Part shown: in pieces, positions 54,993 through 64,000 of the stretch
Position numbering within the stretch: position 1 is the first letter of the stretch
Layout: each line of letters starts with the position of its first letter
Assembly: GCF_000003195.3 (NCBI RefSeq)
Contig: NC_012873.2
Location: forward strand, 23,214,347-23,278,346
Reading direction: 5' to 3'
DNA: 64,000 nt
From: Sorghum bicolor
Lineage: Eukaryota > Streptophyta > Magnoliopsida > Poales > Poaceae
Translations under genes and position numbers: made by a program
Notes under the pieces: generated by a model
What the model was told of the DNA's origin: nothing
Database searches by the model: none
Seen by the model: the letters and a program-made list of their open reading frames with translations, nothing else

Positions 54993-54995
54993 TTA

Positions 54996-55542
54996 CTGGA
55001 TAAAAACACCCCTAGAGCATAGATGCATCATTCCATCTTTTGTGCACAAGACAAGGGAAATACAATGTCATTACTATTCAAAAACCAAAAAATACCTAAC
55101 AAAACCTATGACCTTAACCTTTCCTAGTGATAAAGACGCCACTAGCTGGCTGCACCCATTCATCTTTTGCTGAATAAGATAGGATGTATATAATGGACCA
55201 TTGACCATAGCATGTGTTTGGTTTGGAGACGAGGTTCCTGTTCCGTGTTTGGCTGAGAGGATAGATTCGTTCCAATTTTTTGTTCGGTTCATGGGATTTT
55301 GAGGGATGGGACGACTTTTTTTACACCGTTAGCAATAGTTATTAACGGACCTGACATATCCTCTATGGGCCTGCATGTCATCCTCTATTTCTCTCTTTTC
55401 TTTTATTTTGGTCTTATCTTCTGCTCATGGGATGGCGGCCGAGCACATAGCACAAATTGCAAAACGCACTGCTCATTAGTCCGCGCCGGTCGTCCCCAGC
55501 ACCAATCGCCCTAGCATTGTTGCCCTCTTTGTTGGTTGCCGC
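54996..55542. other. Intergenic DNA left of E18
   Basis: No gene. The segment 55535-55542 (GTTGCCGC) is the left target-site duplication of E18. Homopolymer-rich and GC-neutral otherwise. Confidence 0.5.
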
Positions 55543-56002
55543 CAATGTTTTATGATCGTCTGATTAATCGCAATTAATCATCCTTATCGGTACTTAGCAC
55601 TCGATTAGGGCCTCCGCGATCAGAGCGATCAAACCTGATCGTCCGATTAATCGCGATTAATTGTCGGATCAGGCCTCTTGGCCGATCAGAGCTAAATTGG
55701 CAGATGGGCTGCTTTTGGCCTAGGCTATATTTATTTGGGCCAAGCCCATTAGGGTTCCTCTTATATACCTCACCCCCACTCTCTCCTTAGTCCTCACTCC
55801 TAGCTCCCGCCTTTAGCTGCTGAGCTTGCTGCTCGTGCATCTGCTGAGCTGCTGAGCCTCCTCCCTCCCTTCCAGTTCCAATCCAAGCAGCCCGTTGCTG
55901 CTTGTTAATTCCTCCTCCCTCTTCCCTGCTGCCTGCTTCCTCCTCCCTCTTCCTTACTGCAACTACAAGTCTACAAATATATACATATATGCCCGTGCGT
56001 TG

Positions 56003-56520
56003 CAACGGGGTTTAGGATCTCTAAGTAGATGATTTGTAGTTCAACAATTCAATAGTCATGTTATGTATTCCAGCATCTTAAATCCTGACGTTATATCATG
56101 CCTTGGTACACCTTGTTGTAACGCATTTAATATGAGAGGCTCAAAGATTAATTATTATGACATGTTTCTCGATTGATCTTAACATTATAATTTGGTCATA
56201 CCGCTTTAACTCTATAGGATTAACACATTGAATATGAGATGTTCAGAAATTAATTGTTATGTCATGTCTGTTAGTTGATTTTAAGATTATATTTGGGTCA
56301 TATTGCTTTAAGTGAAACATGCTTAAAAAACATAGGATCATGGACACACAACCTATTTATTAAAGCTTGAGAAATTGGCCAAGCCAGCCATGGCTCCCAT
56401 GTGTCTAAGTTGTTTGTCTAGAGCTAGGATTGCTTGCATGGACAAATATGTTTCAATCGAAAGAGGCTTAAGGCATGCGATGCTTATAGATAGTTTTAAC
56501 TCTTACAACTTGAATTAAGG
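56003..56520. other. E18 internal AT-rich DNA
   Basis: Contains two diverged copies of a segment around TAACRCATTRAATATGAGA, AATTAATTRTTATG and TCATGT (56130-56180 and 56215-56270). No gene seen. Confidence 0.4.
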
Positions 56521-56759
56521 TCTTGTTTAGTTCAACCCAAAACCAAAAACTTTTCAAGATTCCCTTCACATCAAATCCTGCGGCACATGCATGAAACAAT
56601 AAATATAGATGAAAATAAAAACTAATTGCACAGTTTGTTTGTAAATCATGAGATAAATCTCTTGACCCTAGTTAGTCCATGATTGGATAATAATTGTCAA
56701 ATAAAAACGAAAATACTACAGTATCCGAAACCAAAAAGCTTTCAGAAGTAAACAAAAGC
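56521..56759. mobile_element. E19: MITE with TTTAGTT-type ends
   Basis: GTCTTGTTTAGTTC at the left and GTAAACAAAAGC at the right form imperfect inverted repeats; TAAG flanks both sides (56517-56520, 56760-56763), a possible duplication. Its body (ACTAATTGCACAGTTTG, ATAAATCTCTTGA) is that of the abundant grass CTTGTTTAGTT family. Confidence 0.65.
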
Positions 56760-56763
56760 TAAG

Positions 56764-57388
56764 CACCTAATTTTATTATTGAGTTTGCTTTTATAAAGAA
56801 CCTAGGCAGCCATGCCTCTTGATCTCATACTTTTTTGTTATTATTTTTCTAGATCTTCTTAATCTAGAATGACAAAAAGAAAATAACAACACGTATCTAG
56901 CCAATAGGCAACTTAAAATAACCGGCGCAAAAATCAAAATGAGGAATGATGGAAAAATAAAAAAAGACAGCTCATGATCGGCGCAGGCCTAATTGTCTTT
57001 CACACCTTATCCTATCCCTGTCTCCCACGCCTGATACCTCAAACAGTCAAGCCACATAGGAGTACTGCTTACCTCGCGACGCATCTCGGCCAGCCGCCCG
57101 TCTCCTTGCGCCGCTTGCACTGCTTGCCCAGGAGCCCGCCACCCTCTCCTCTCTTTCTCTGCTTCCAACCCTAACTCATCGCCATCTACTCTATCAGATT
57201 CATGGGGCTCGGAAACCTTACAGCCAGGCACAGTGACACAGACGCACCTGGTGGGCGCGCACGGAAGACCTAGTCTGTGAGTGCGCAGGAGGGAGGCGAC
57301 GGCGTGGGCTCCCTGGCCGGCGAGCCCAGAAACAGTGACGGGTGCACCCCATCTGATTTCGTTGATTCATTCTTCTTTCTGTGATTTT
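56764..57388. other. E18 internal DNA up to E20
   Basis: AT-rich to 56990, then GC-rich 57050-57340 (CTCGCGACGCATCTCGG, CTTTCTCTGCTTCCAACCC) resembling a 5' UTR or first exon of a captured gene. No frame with recognised similarity. ATTTT (57384-57388) is the left target-site duplication of E20. Confidence 0.35.
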
Positions 57389-57737
57389 TGTTAGTCGCTG
57401 GATCCTTGCTCTAGGTGTGAGCAGGATCTTTACTCTCATTGAGAGGATAGCACACTGAGTTGGGGCAATTTTCTGGGTTTATTTCTCACACAATGCTATA
57501 CCAACCTGAGGGGTTGGGGATACATATTTATAGGGCTGCTAACCAGCCAGCATATGCCAAGATGCTAGTCTAAGATGCTGTCCTACTGATGCTAACTGCT
57601 GTCCTAAAAGCAGTCAAGATGCTGTCCTACAGATCCTAACTGCTGTCCTAAAAGCAGTCAAGGATGCTGTCCTACACAAGGACCATGTGCTGCCTACTGC
57701 AGCCCACAACCACCAGCCAACAGAGACTTATCCATCA
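57389..57737 (-). repeat. E20 3' LTR
   Basis: 349 bp, partner of 62764-63125. Contains tandem AAGATGCTGTCCTAC / TAACTGCTGTCC / AAAAGCAGTCA blocks. Followed by the polypurine tract (minus GACTTAGGGGGAGAA, 57738-57752). Confidence 0.95.
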
Positions 57738-57745
57738 TTCTCCCC

Positions 57746-60700
57746 CTAAGTCTTGTGTGGCTCCTTGTGGGGTATCTGAGCCATCCCGATCCTGGCGCGA
57801 AGTTCCTGGAACTTGACTCGCCCAAGGGACTTGGTCAGAAAGTCGGCGAGCTGGTCTTGGGTGTTGATGTAGTTGGCCCGAATGCTCCCTTCCTCCAGGC
57901 AGCTCCTGATGAAGCGGTACCTCACCCGGATGTGCTTGCTGCGCTCATGGAAGACTGGATTCTTCGCCAAGGCCAAGGCGGACTTGCTGTCCACCCTGAG
58001 CTCCACTGCCTCTGCGTCTGCCAAGGAGATCGCCAAGCAGCCGAGCCAGCCACAGAGCCTGAGTAGAAGCGGTAGTGGCTGCGATGTATTCTGCCTCGCA
58101 GCTGGACAGAGCCACCACCTGCTGCTTGACCGACTGCCAGCTGATCGGACACTTGCCGAGGAAGAAGAGCGTCCCGCTGGTGCTCTTGCTCGTGTCGATG
58201 TCGCCGGCGTGGTCGCTGTCACTGTACCCGATGAAATGTGCCGCACCGGGGCACCTCGGGTAGTGCAAACCGTAGTCGGAGGTGCCCGCGACGTAGCGGA
58301 GGATCCTCTTCACGGCCTGCTGGTGCTCCGTCGTCGGTCGCTGCATGAACCGGCTGACGTAGCCGACGGCGAACGCCAAGTCCGGTCGCGTGTGGACAAG
58401 GTAGCGAAGGCTGCCCACAATGCGCCGGTACTGCATCGCGTCCACCTCTTCCTCCGTACTCTCCCGACTCAGCCTCAGCCTCTCCTCCATAGGAGTGTGG
58501 GCTGGGTTGCAGCCGGTGAGACCGCCCAGCTCCACAATGCGCTTGGCGTAGGCTGCCTGGCGGAGAGAGGTGCCGTAGCTGTCCTGGTGGACCTCGATCC
58601 CCAGGTAGAAGGAGAGAGGGCCCAAGTCGCTCATCTGGAAGATCGCCCTCATCTTCTCCTTGAACGCCTCGATCTCCACCTCCTCGGTGCCGGTGATCAC
58701 AAGATCATCGACACCCACCAGCAGGGCCTTTCGTCCCCTGCCCCGCCGGTAGATGGCCGCCTCGTGCGGGCTTTGCTCGAAGCCCATCCCCTTCATTGTT
58801 GAATCCAGTTTGGCATTCCACGCCCTCGGTGCCTGCCGCAAGCCATAGAGGGCCTTGCGCAGATGAAGCACCTTGACTTCCTTGCCGGGAATCACAAACC
58901 CCGGCGGCTGGTGCACGTAGACCTCCTCCTTCAAGTCGCCGTTAAGGAACGCCGACTTGACATCCATGTGATGGACACGCCAGCCCTCCTGGGCAGCTAG
59001 CGCAAGGAGAAGTCGCACGGACTCCATCCGTGCTACGCGGGCGAAGGCGTCGTCGAAGTCGACCCCCTCCTGCTGCACGAAACCTCGTGCCACCAAGCGA
59101 GCCTTGTGCTTGACGATGGCACCGGCTTCATCCCTCTTCAGCTTGAACACCCACTTAAGGGTGATCGCGCGGTGACCACGAGGGAGATCAGTGAGCTCCC
59201 AAGTGCGGTTCTACTCGACCGCGTCCATCTCCTGCTGCATCGCGGCACGCCATGCCGCGTCTCCTTCCGCCTCAGCGAAGGAGCGAGGCTCACCGTCCTC
59301 GTGTGCCAGGTGCAGCTCCGCCTCGAAGTCGTGTACCGCTAACCCAGGGACACGTTGGTTACCGAGGATGTTGTCCATGGTGCGGTAGCGTAGAGGCTCA
59401 TCGTCGTGGTAGGCGTCGACGCGATCCTCGTCGCCGGACAGTGGAGTGGCGAACTCCACCGAACGCTGACGGACCAAAGCTGCTGGTGCCGACCTTGGAG
59501 TTGCCGGTGCCGGTGCAGGAGAGTGGGGAGCCGGTGCAGGAGTGCGTGGTGTAGCCTGTGGTGTTGGACTCGCTGGTGGTGAAGGCGGTGGTGGGCTCGC
59601 CGAAGCTGATGGCGAGCTGGGTGCCGAGGAGGGCGAGCTCGGTGAGGACGAGCTGCTAGCTCCCCCGGCTCCCTCCAAGTGGACGTAGTCGACGACGAAG
59701 TCCCTGAGGGTCGAAGCCGAGCCGTCGTCCACGGCCTTGTCCCAAGTCCAGCCTCGCCCTTCATCGAACACGACGTCCCAGGAGATGCGGACGCGCTGTG
59801 TCACAGGGTCGAGGATGCGGTAGGCCTTGGCGCCCTCCGCGTAGCCGATGAACACTCCTGGAGTGCTCCGGTCGTCGAGCTTGCCGACGTGAGCTCCTTG
59901 GCGAACACCAGACAACCGAAGATGCGGAGGTGGCTCACCACCGGCTTGCGCCCGTGCCAAGCCTCGTACGGCGTCATGCCGTCAAGCGCCTTGGTGGGCG
60001 AGCGGTTGAGGAGATGGACAGCGGTCATCACCGCCTCTCCCCAATAGATCATCGGCATCCCTCTCTGCTTGAGGAGGGCGCGGGCGGTGGCGACCACCAT
60101 CTGGTTGCGGCGCTCGACGACGCTCGTTCTGCTACGGGGTGTACGGCGCGGTGAAGTGGCGCTGGATCCCCTCGTTGACGCAGTGCGCCGCGAACTCAGC
60201 CGCCGTGAACTCGCCGCCGTTGTCCGTGCGCAGCACCCGAAGCTTGCGGCCGCACTCCTTTTCCGCAGCAGCTTGGTGGTGCTTGATGGCGTCCGCGGCT
60301 GCCCCCTTGGTGTCGAGGAGGACAGCCCACATGTAGCGGGACGCGTCGTCGACGAGGAGGAAGTAGCGTCGTCCTCCAGGTGTAGCCGGTGTCACAGGGC
60401 CGCAAAGGTCGTCGTGCACGAGCTCCAGCTTCTCCTTGGCGCGGAAGCTTGCTTGGCGGGGAAAGGGCAGTCGTCGCTGCTTGGTGAGGACGCAGGTGTC
60501 GCAGAACTGCTCCACGTGGTCGACGCACGGCATGCCCTGCACCATCTCCTTGTTGCCGAGCTGCTTCAGGGCCTCGAAGTTGAGGTGCCCAAAGCGCTCG
60601 TGCCACCGCCAGGCTTCATCGTCCCGCCGAGCTGCAAGGCAAAAAGGTTGCGCCACCTGTACGTGAAGGACGTAGAGGCGGTTGCTCCCCCTGTTCACCT

Positions 60701-62621
60701 TGGCGAGAAGTCGGTGACGAGGATCCCAAATGCGAAGCACGCCGTCCTTGATCTCCACGCGCGAGCCATTCTCATCCAGCTGTCCCAAGCTGATGATGGA
60801 GTTCCTCAGCGCGGGGATGTTGTAGACGCCGGTGAGCAGCCGATGCTCACCATTCTTGGCGACGAAGATTACGGAGCCAGCGCCCTTGATCTCTACGGCG
60901 GAGGCGTCCCCGAACTTGACGGAGCCTCGAACGTTGGAGTCGAGCTCGGAGAAGAACTCCCGCCGGCCTGTCATGTGGTGGGTGGCGCCGGTGTCGAGGC
61001 ACCACCCATCGATCTTGTTGCTGCCGCCGGACCCGCTGCTGAGGAGGGCGTGTGCCTTGGCCTCGTCGAGGTGGAGAAGAGCCGCTGCAGCCGGTGCTGC
61101 TGGAGGTGGCTCGGTGCTAGCATGTGCCATGAACAGAGCTGGCTGCTCCTCCTCCTCTGCCTGCGCGACGTGGGCCTGGGCGCGTCGTGGCTGCCTGCAG
61201 TCCTTAGCCCAATGGCCAGTAAGACCACAGTTCCTGCAGCAGTCATCTTGTGCCGGCTTCGGTTTTTCGGCGGCGGCGCCTTGGACACCTCCGCGGGCAC
61301 CTCCGTTGGCACGCCCTTGCACCCCGGCCTGGGCGCCTTTGCGTGACTTGCCGCGCTTGCCACGCTTCCCTTCTTCTTGTCACCTTGCCCGGCAGCCCAC
61401 TGCTCCCGGGTGAGAAGGAGCTTGGGCCCCGAGGAGGGTTGTGGCTCGTCAATGTCGACGACCTTGAGGCGACCTATCGCCTCCTCGATCGACATCGTGG
61501 AGAGGTCTAGCAGGGACTCGATTGAGCGAGCCATCTGCTTGTACTTCTCGGGGACGCAGCGGAAGAGCTTCTCGACAGCTCTCTCCTCGTTGTAGGTGTT
61601 GTCACCAAACTGCACCACTTTCCGCAGCAAAGTGTTGAGACGGAGAGCAAAATCATCAACGTCCTCACCTGGCTTGAAGGCCAGGTCCTCCCACTCCTTG
61701 CGGAGTTGCTGCAGTGTGGACTTGCGGGCGCGATCACTGCCGATGCGTGCTGCAGCAATGGCGTCCCAAGCATCCTTGGCAGTCCGCTTGCTGGTAAGCG
61801 AGAACTGCATCTCGGTCGGGACTGCAGCGATGAGGGCATTCAGTGCCCGTCGATCCTGGTCGTAGTCGACGTCGCCGTACCGGACTGCCTCCCACATGTG
61901 CAGCACGAAGTCTCACCTTCATCACCGCAGCCCACTCAACATAGTTGGTCTTGGTGAGGGTAGGCCACCCACCACCAGGGCCAACGTCCCTAGCAACAGC
62001 CTGGTACCCGTGGGAGCCACGGTACCGGTCCGGGGAGAGAGAGCCACGCGGCCTGCGAAGGCCGTGCTCTTCCTCGACCCGTCCACCGCCGTTCCCATGT
62101 GCGCCTCCTCCAGGAGCGTCACCGGCTCCACCACGGTACCGGTCCGGGGAGAGAGAGCCACGCGGCCTGCGAAGGCCATGCTCTTCCTCGACCCGTCCCC
62201 CGCCGTTGCCGTGTGCGCCTCCTCCAAGAACGCCGCCGGCGCCTCCACGCCTGTCTGGACTGCGGCCACGCTCGTGGGCGTGCACGGCTGCCCACTGCGC
62301 CGCTCGCCGGCGTGCTGCATCTCTCTCCAGCAGCTCCAGGTCTGGGTCAGCACTGTCATCAGCAGCGATGGAGCTGCTGTGACTGCTGCGCAGGTCCTCA
62401 ACCTCCGCTGCCGCTGCACGCGCTGCATCTGCAGCTGCTGCTGCCTCCACCTCCGCTCTGGCTGCTGCCAGCTCCGCTTGGGCCAGCCTCGACGCCCTCG
62501 CTGCTGCTGCAGCGGTCGCTGCCGCTGCTCGCCTGCGCTCCTCTGCTGCAGCGAGGTCGGCCTCCTGCCGACGCCGCGCGCTCGAGGTGCCCGAGTGCTG
62601 AGACTGCCCTTCTGCGGCCAT
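57746..62621 (-). pseudogene. E20 gag-pol polyprotein
   Basis: From ATG at 62621: an Ala-rich coil, a 38-residue repeat (62021-62248), UBN2-type Gag (61906-61480; LNALIAAVPTEMQFSLTS), a CCHC knuckle (CRNCGLTGHWAKDC), protease CLDTGATHHMTG, GAG-pre-integrase WHERFGHLN, integrase (DLCGPV, RTDNGGEF, then frame break), a Pro/Ser linker, RT (59150-58500; [26 protein letters not shown], active site reads LLVGVDDLVI without the Tyr of YVDD), RNase H (DSDHAGD, SSCEAEYIAA, KHIRVRYRFI, DQLADFLTK). TAG at 60132-60134 and 59211-59213 fall at expected Gln codons. Frameshifts lie near 61900, 61372, 60125, 59895 and 58022. Ends TGA-free at 57746 (KEPHKT stop). Confidence 0.9.
62021..62248. repeat. In-frame 114-bp tandem duplication in E20 gag
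   Basis: GGTACCGGTCCGGGG starts at 62021 and 62135. The 38-residue unit contains VEEEHGLRRPRGSLSPDRYRG on the minus strand; copies differ by a few bases. Confidence 0.85.
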
Positions 62622-62748
62622 GGCGCGCTGCTGCGCGGAGAGCAGAGGCAGCCGGAACAGCTGCTGCTGCCAGCCGGGGCTGCTGCGAGGCAGGGAGCTC
62701 GACTGGAGAAGGGATTGAGCAGGAAATGCTTAGGCTACAGGATACTAC

Positions 62749-62763
62749 GGCTCTGATACCACT
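62749..62763 (-). other. E20 primer-binding site (initiator tRNA-Met)
   Basis: Minus strand AGTGGTATCAGAGCC next to the LTR end; exact TGGTATCAGAGC of Copia elements. Confidence 0.85.
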
Positions 62764-63125
62764 TGTTAGTCGCTGGATCCTTGCTCTAGGTGTGAGCAGG
62801 ATCCTTACTCTCATTGAGAGGATAGCACACTGAGTTGGGGCAATTTTCTGCGTTTATTTGTCACACAATGCTATACCAACCTGAGAGGTTGGGGATACAT
62901 ATTTATAGGGCTGCTAACCAGCCAGCATATGCCAAGATGCTAGTCTAAGATGCTAGTCTAAGATGCTGTCCTACAGATGCTAACTGCTGTCCTAAAAGCA
63001 GTCAAGATGCTGTCCTACAGATGCTAACTGTTGTCCTAAAAGCAGTCAAGGATGCTGTCCTACACAAGGACCATGTGCTGCCTACTGCAGCCCACAACCA
63101 CCAGCCAACAGAGACTTATCCATCA
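62764..63125 (-). repeat. E20 5' LTR
   Basis: 362 bp, one extra 13-bp AGATGCTAGTCTA copy relative to the 3' LTR. Minus-strand TATAAATA at 62900-62907 is the likely promoter. Confidence 0.95.
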
Positions 63126-63130
63126 ATTTT

Positions 63131-63787
63131 GTAATTTTTTTGTGGTTGCTGTGGAGGTCGACAATGGCTACATTTATAGTTTGGTTGCTGTCCGATTTTA
63201 AGTTAAATCATTCTCCGATTTTGATTTGTGTTGGCCTCAATTTTGGTCTATGTTGCCTTGATCTGATTCTGTTTGGACTTTGTCTCCTGTGCAAGCACGT
63301 AGATTAGAGTTCTTTTCCTGGAATTGGGAATGAACTTGACGATAGGATAAACATGGGGGGCAAAAGTCTATGGTCTGGACCGGACTCTGGCAGAGACGGA
63401 AAATTTATCTCTTTACGGATAGAGCGGACGAAAATAACCAGACCAGGCTGAGATTGGCGGACAGATTTGCACTTAGACCTTTGTACTTTTTTTTATTCTT
63501 AACATGCTCTAATGTGTATAGGAGATTTTGCATTGGGAACCCTAGAAAAGCTTCTATTTTCTTTCCTCCTCCATAACGTACCAGGGCCCGATTCTAGACG
63601 GAACACGACACGGCGGGGCCGAAAATTTTTTTGGGCAGACTGAAATTTTCCCTCTTTATAGATAGGTATAGATATGATATATAGTCCTGCTATATGTTGG
63701 ACAATTAGTTCGATCAGAGGTCGATTTCCTGATCGTCCTAATCGGTACCAGACCGATTAGAAATGATAAGCCGATCAGAAAACATTG
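63131..63787. other. E18 right arm
   Basis: Continues E18 after E20, with no gene. TTTCCCTCTTTATAGATAGGTATAGAT (written here in part) at 63647-63673 resembles terminal tracts of decayed grass DNA elements. The last 100 bp carry the hAT subterminal GATCG motifs. Confidence 0.45.
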
Positions 63788-63795
63788 GTTGCCGC

Positions 63796-64000
63796 TACGT
63801 CTCCCTATGCCTCCTGTGTCGCTGCTCCTCTTCACGTGCCGCTCACCCCAGTGCTGCCCGCACTCAGAGAGGGTCCATGGCACCGCTCATCCAGTGCCGC
63901 CCGCTCGGAGGGAACAAGCCATGGCGCCACTCGCGCCATGCCACCCTCTCGGAGGGGAGGAGCCATGGCACCACAAGCTCGGACAGGGATGGAGCCATGG
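63796..64000. other. GC-rich flank right of E18
   Basis: Continues the sequence that ends at 55534 before E18. It contains repeated GAGCCATGGC / GCCATGGCGCCAC blocks and CTCGGAGGG units, a local imperfect repeat. No gene can be supported within the window. Confidence 0.4.

Larger units (their letters stand above)
57389..63125 (-). mobile_element. E20: complete Copia retrotransposon
   Basis: 5,737 bp with LTRs 57389-57737 and 62764-63125, perfect ATTTT duplication (57384-57388 and 63126-63130), initiator-Met primer site, PPT and one gag-pol region in Copia order. LTRs differ by about 7 substitutions in 349 (about 2%) plus one 13-bp tandem copy, the lowest divergence of the datable pairs here. 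The gene is GC-rich and broken by two TAG codons, about five frameshifts and a 6-bp deletion at the RT active site. Confidence 0.95.
55543..63787. mobile_element. E18: hAT-like non-autonomous transposon carrying E19 and E20
   Basis: Begins CAATGTTTTATGATCG and ends CGATCAGAAAACATTG (inverted repeats), flanked by a perfect 8-bp duplication GTTGCCGC (55535-55542 and 63788-63795), diagnostic of hAT. Subterminal DNA is full of GATCG and CGATTAATCG motifs, the likely transposase-binding repeats. Without E20 it is about 2.5 kb with no transposase domain. A TATA-like CTTATATACC (55760-55769) and a CT-rich leader follow, possibly remains of the transposase promoter. A hairpin-like CCCGTGCGTTGCAACGGG lies at 55984-56002. 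Confidence 0.85.

Noticed and set aside
54727..55173. 148-residue plus-strand frame
   Set aside because: Crosses the right terminus and TTA duplication of E16, so it cannot be an ancestral gene of that element; no recognised motif.
57873..62756. Long plus-strand frames at 57873-58802, 60069-61346 and 61896-62756
   Set aside because: Opposite-strand shadows of the E20 gag-pol region, whose minus strand encodes clear Gag, protease, integrase, RT and RNase H motifs.

Overview
The window is a stack of nested plant transposable elements; I see no intact host gene. Introns with plant-type splice sites, an Au/PoaS-like tRNA-derived SINE, Tat, Athila and Del/Tekay-like Gypsy elements, SIRE and other Copia elements, PIF/Harbinger-like and hAT-like DNA transposons and TA-rich MITEs point to a grass (Poaceae) nuclear genome. 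The family mix suggests a panicoid such as sorghum, sugarcane or maize, but that is inference. Elements are labelled E1 to E20 below.

Layout, left to right. E1 (1-92) is the end of a large Del/Tekay-like LTR sitting in the 3' LTR of E2. E2 (93-20820, minus strand) is a Tat-lineage Gypsy element with an antisense plant-mobile-domain (PMD) gene. Inside its pol lies E3 (3596-15366, minus strand), a complete Tat element with 461-bp LTRs, TSD AATAC, a 2,038-codon gag-pol frame broken only by stop codons, and a six-exon antisense cargo gene with its own TATA box. E2 sits in the 3' region of E4 (20821-29527, minus strand, Athila-like). E4 also carries a LINE tail (E5) in its integrase and a foreign solo LTR (E6, TSD ATTAC) in its 5' LTR. 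E4 in turn is inserted in the 3' LTR of E7 (29528-39386, minus strand, SIRE-type Copia). E7 lies in E8 (39387-47941, plus strand, another SIRE-type element), which also contains a 4.68-kb solo LTR (E9, TSD CAGAT).

From 47.9 to 55.5 kb density is lower. There is a Tat integrase relic (E10), a Helitron-like 3' end (E11), exon-like fragments (E12), an ATT microsatellite (E13), a SINE (E14) split by a 1.84-kb non-autonomous Copia element (E15, TSD GTCTA) whose single ORF has a calmodulin-type IQ motif, and a TTA-flanked Harbinger-like element (E16) split by a Tat LTR remnant (E17). From 55.5 to 63.8 kb a non-autonomous hAT-like element (E18, 8-bp TSD GTTGCCGC) contains a MITE (E19) and a complete Copia element (E20, TSD ATTTT).

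How the parts relate: the elements are independent, and the order of insertion can be read from interrupted repeats and target-site duplications. All coding regions are broken. In several elements the stops are almost all TAG or TGA at expected CAG or CGA codons, as expected from deamination of methylated cytosines. The most interesting content is the cargo: two unrelated intron-bearing antisense genes in two nested Tat elements, and the IQ-motif ORF in a minimal Copia element. All percentages and counts here are hand counts.
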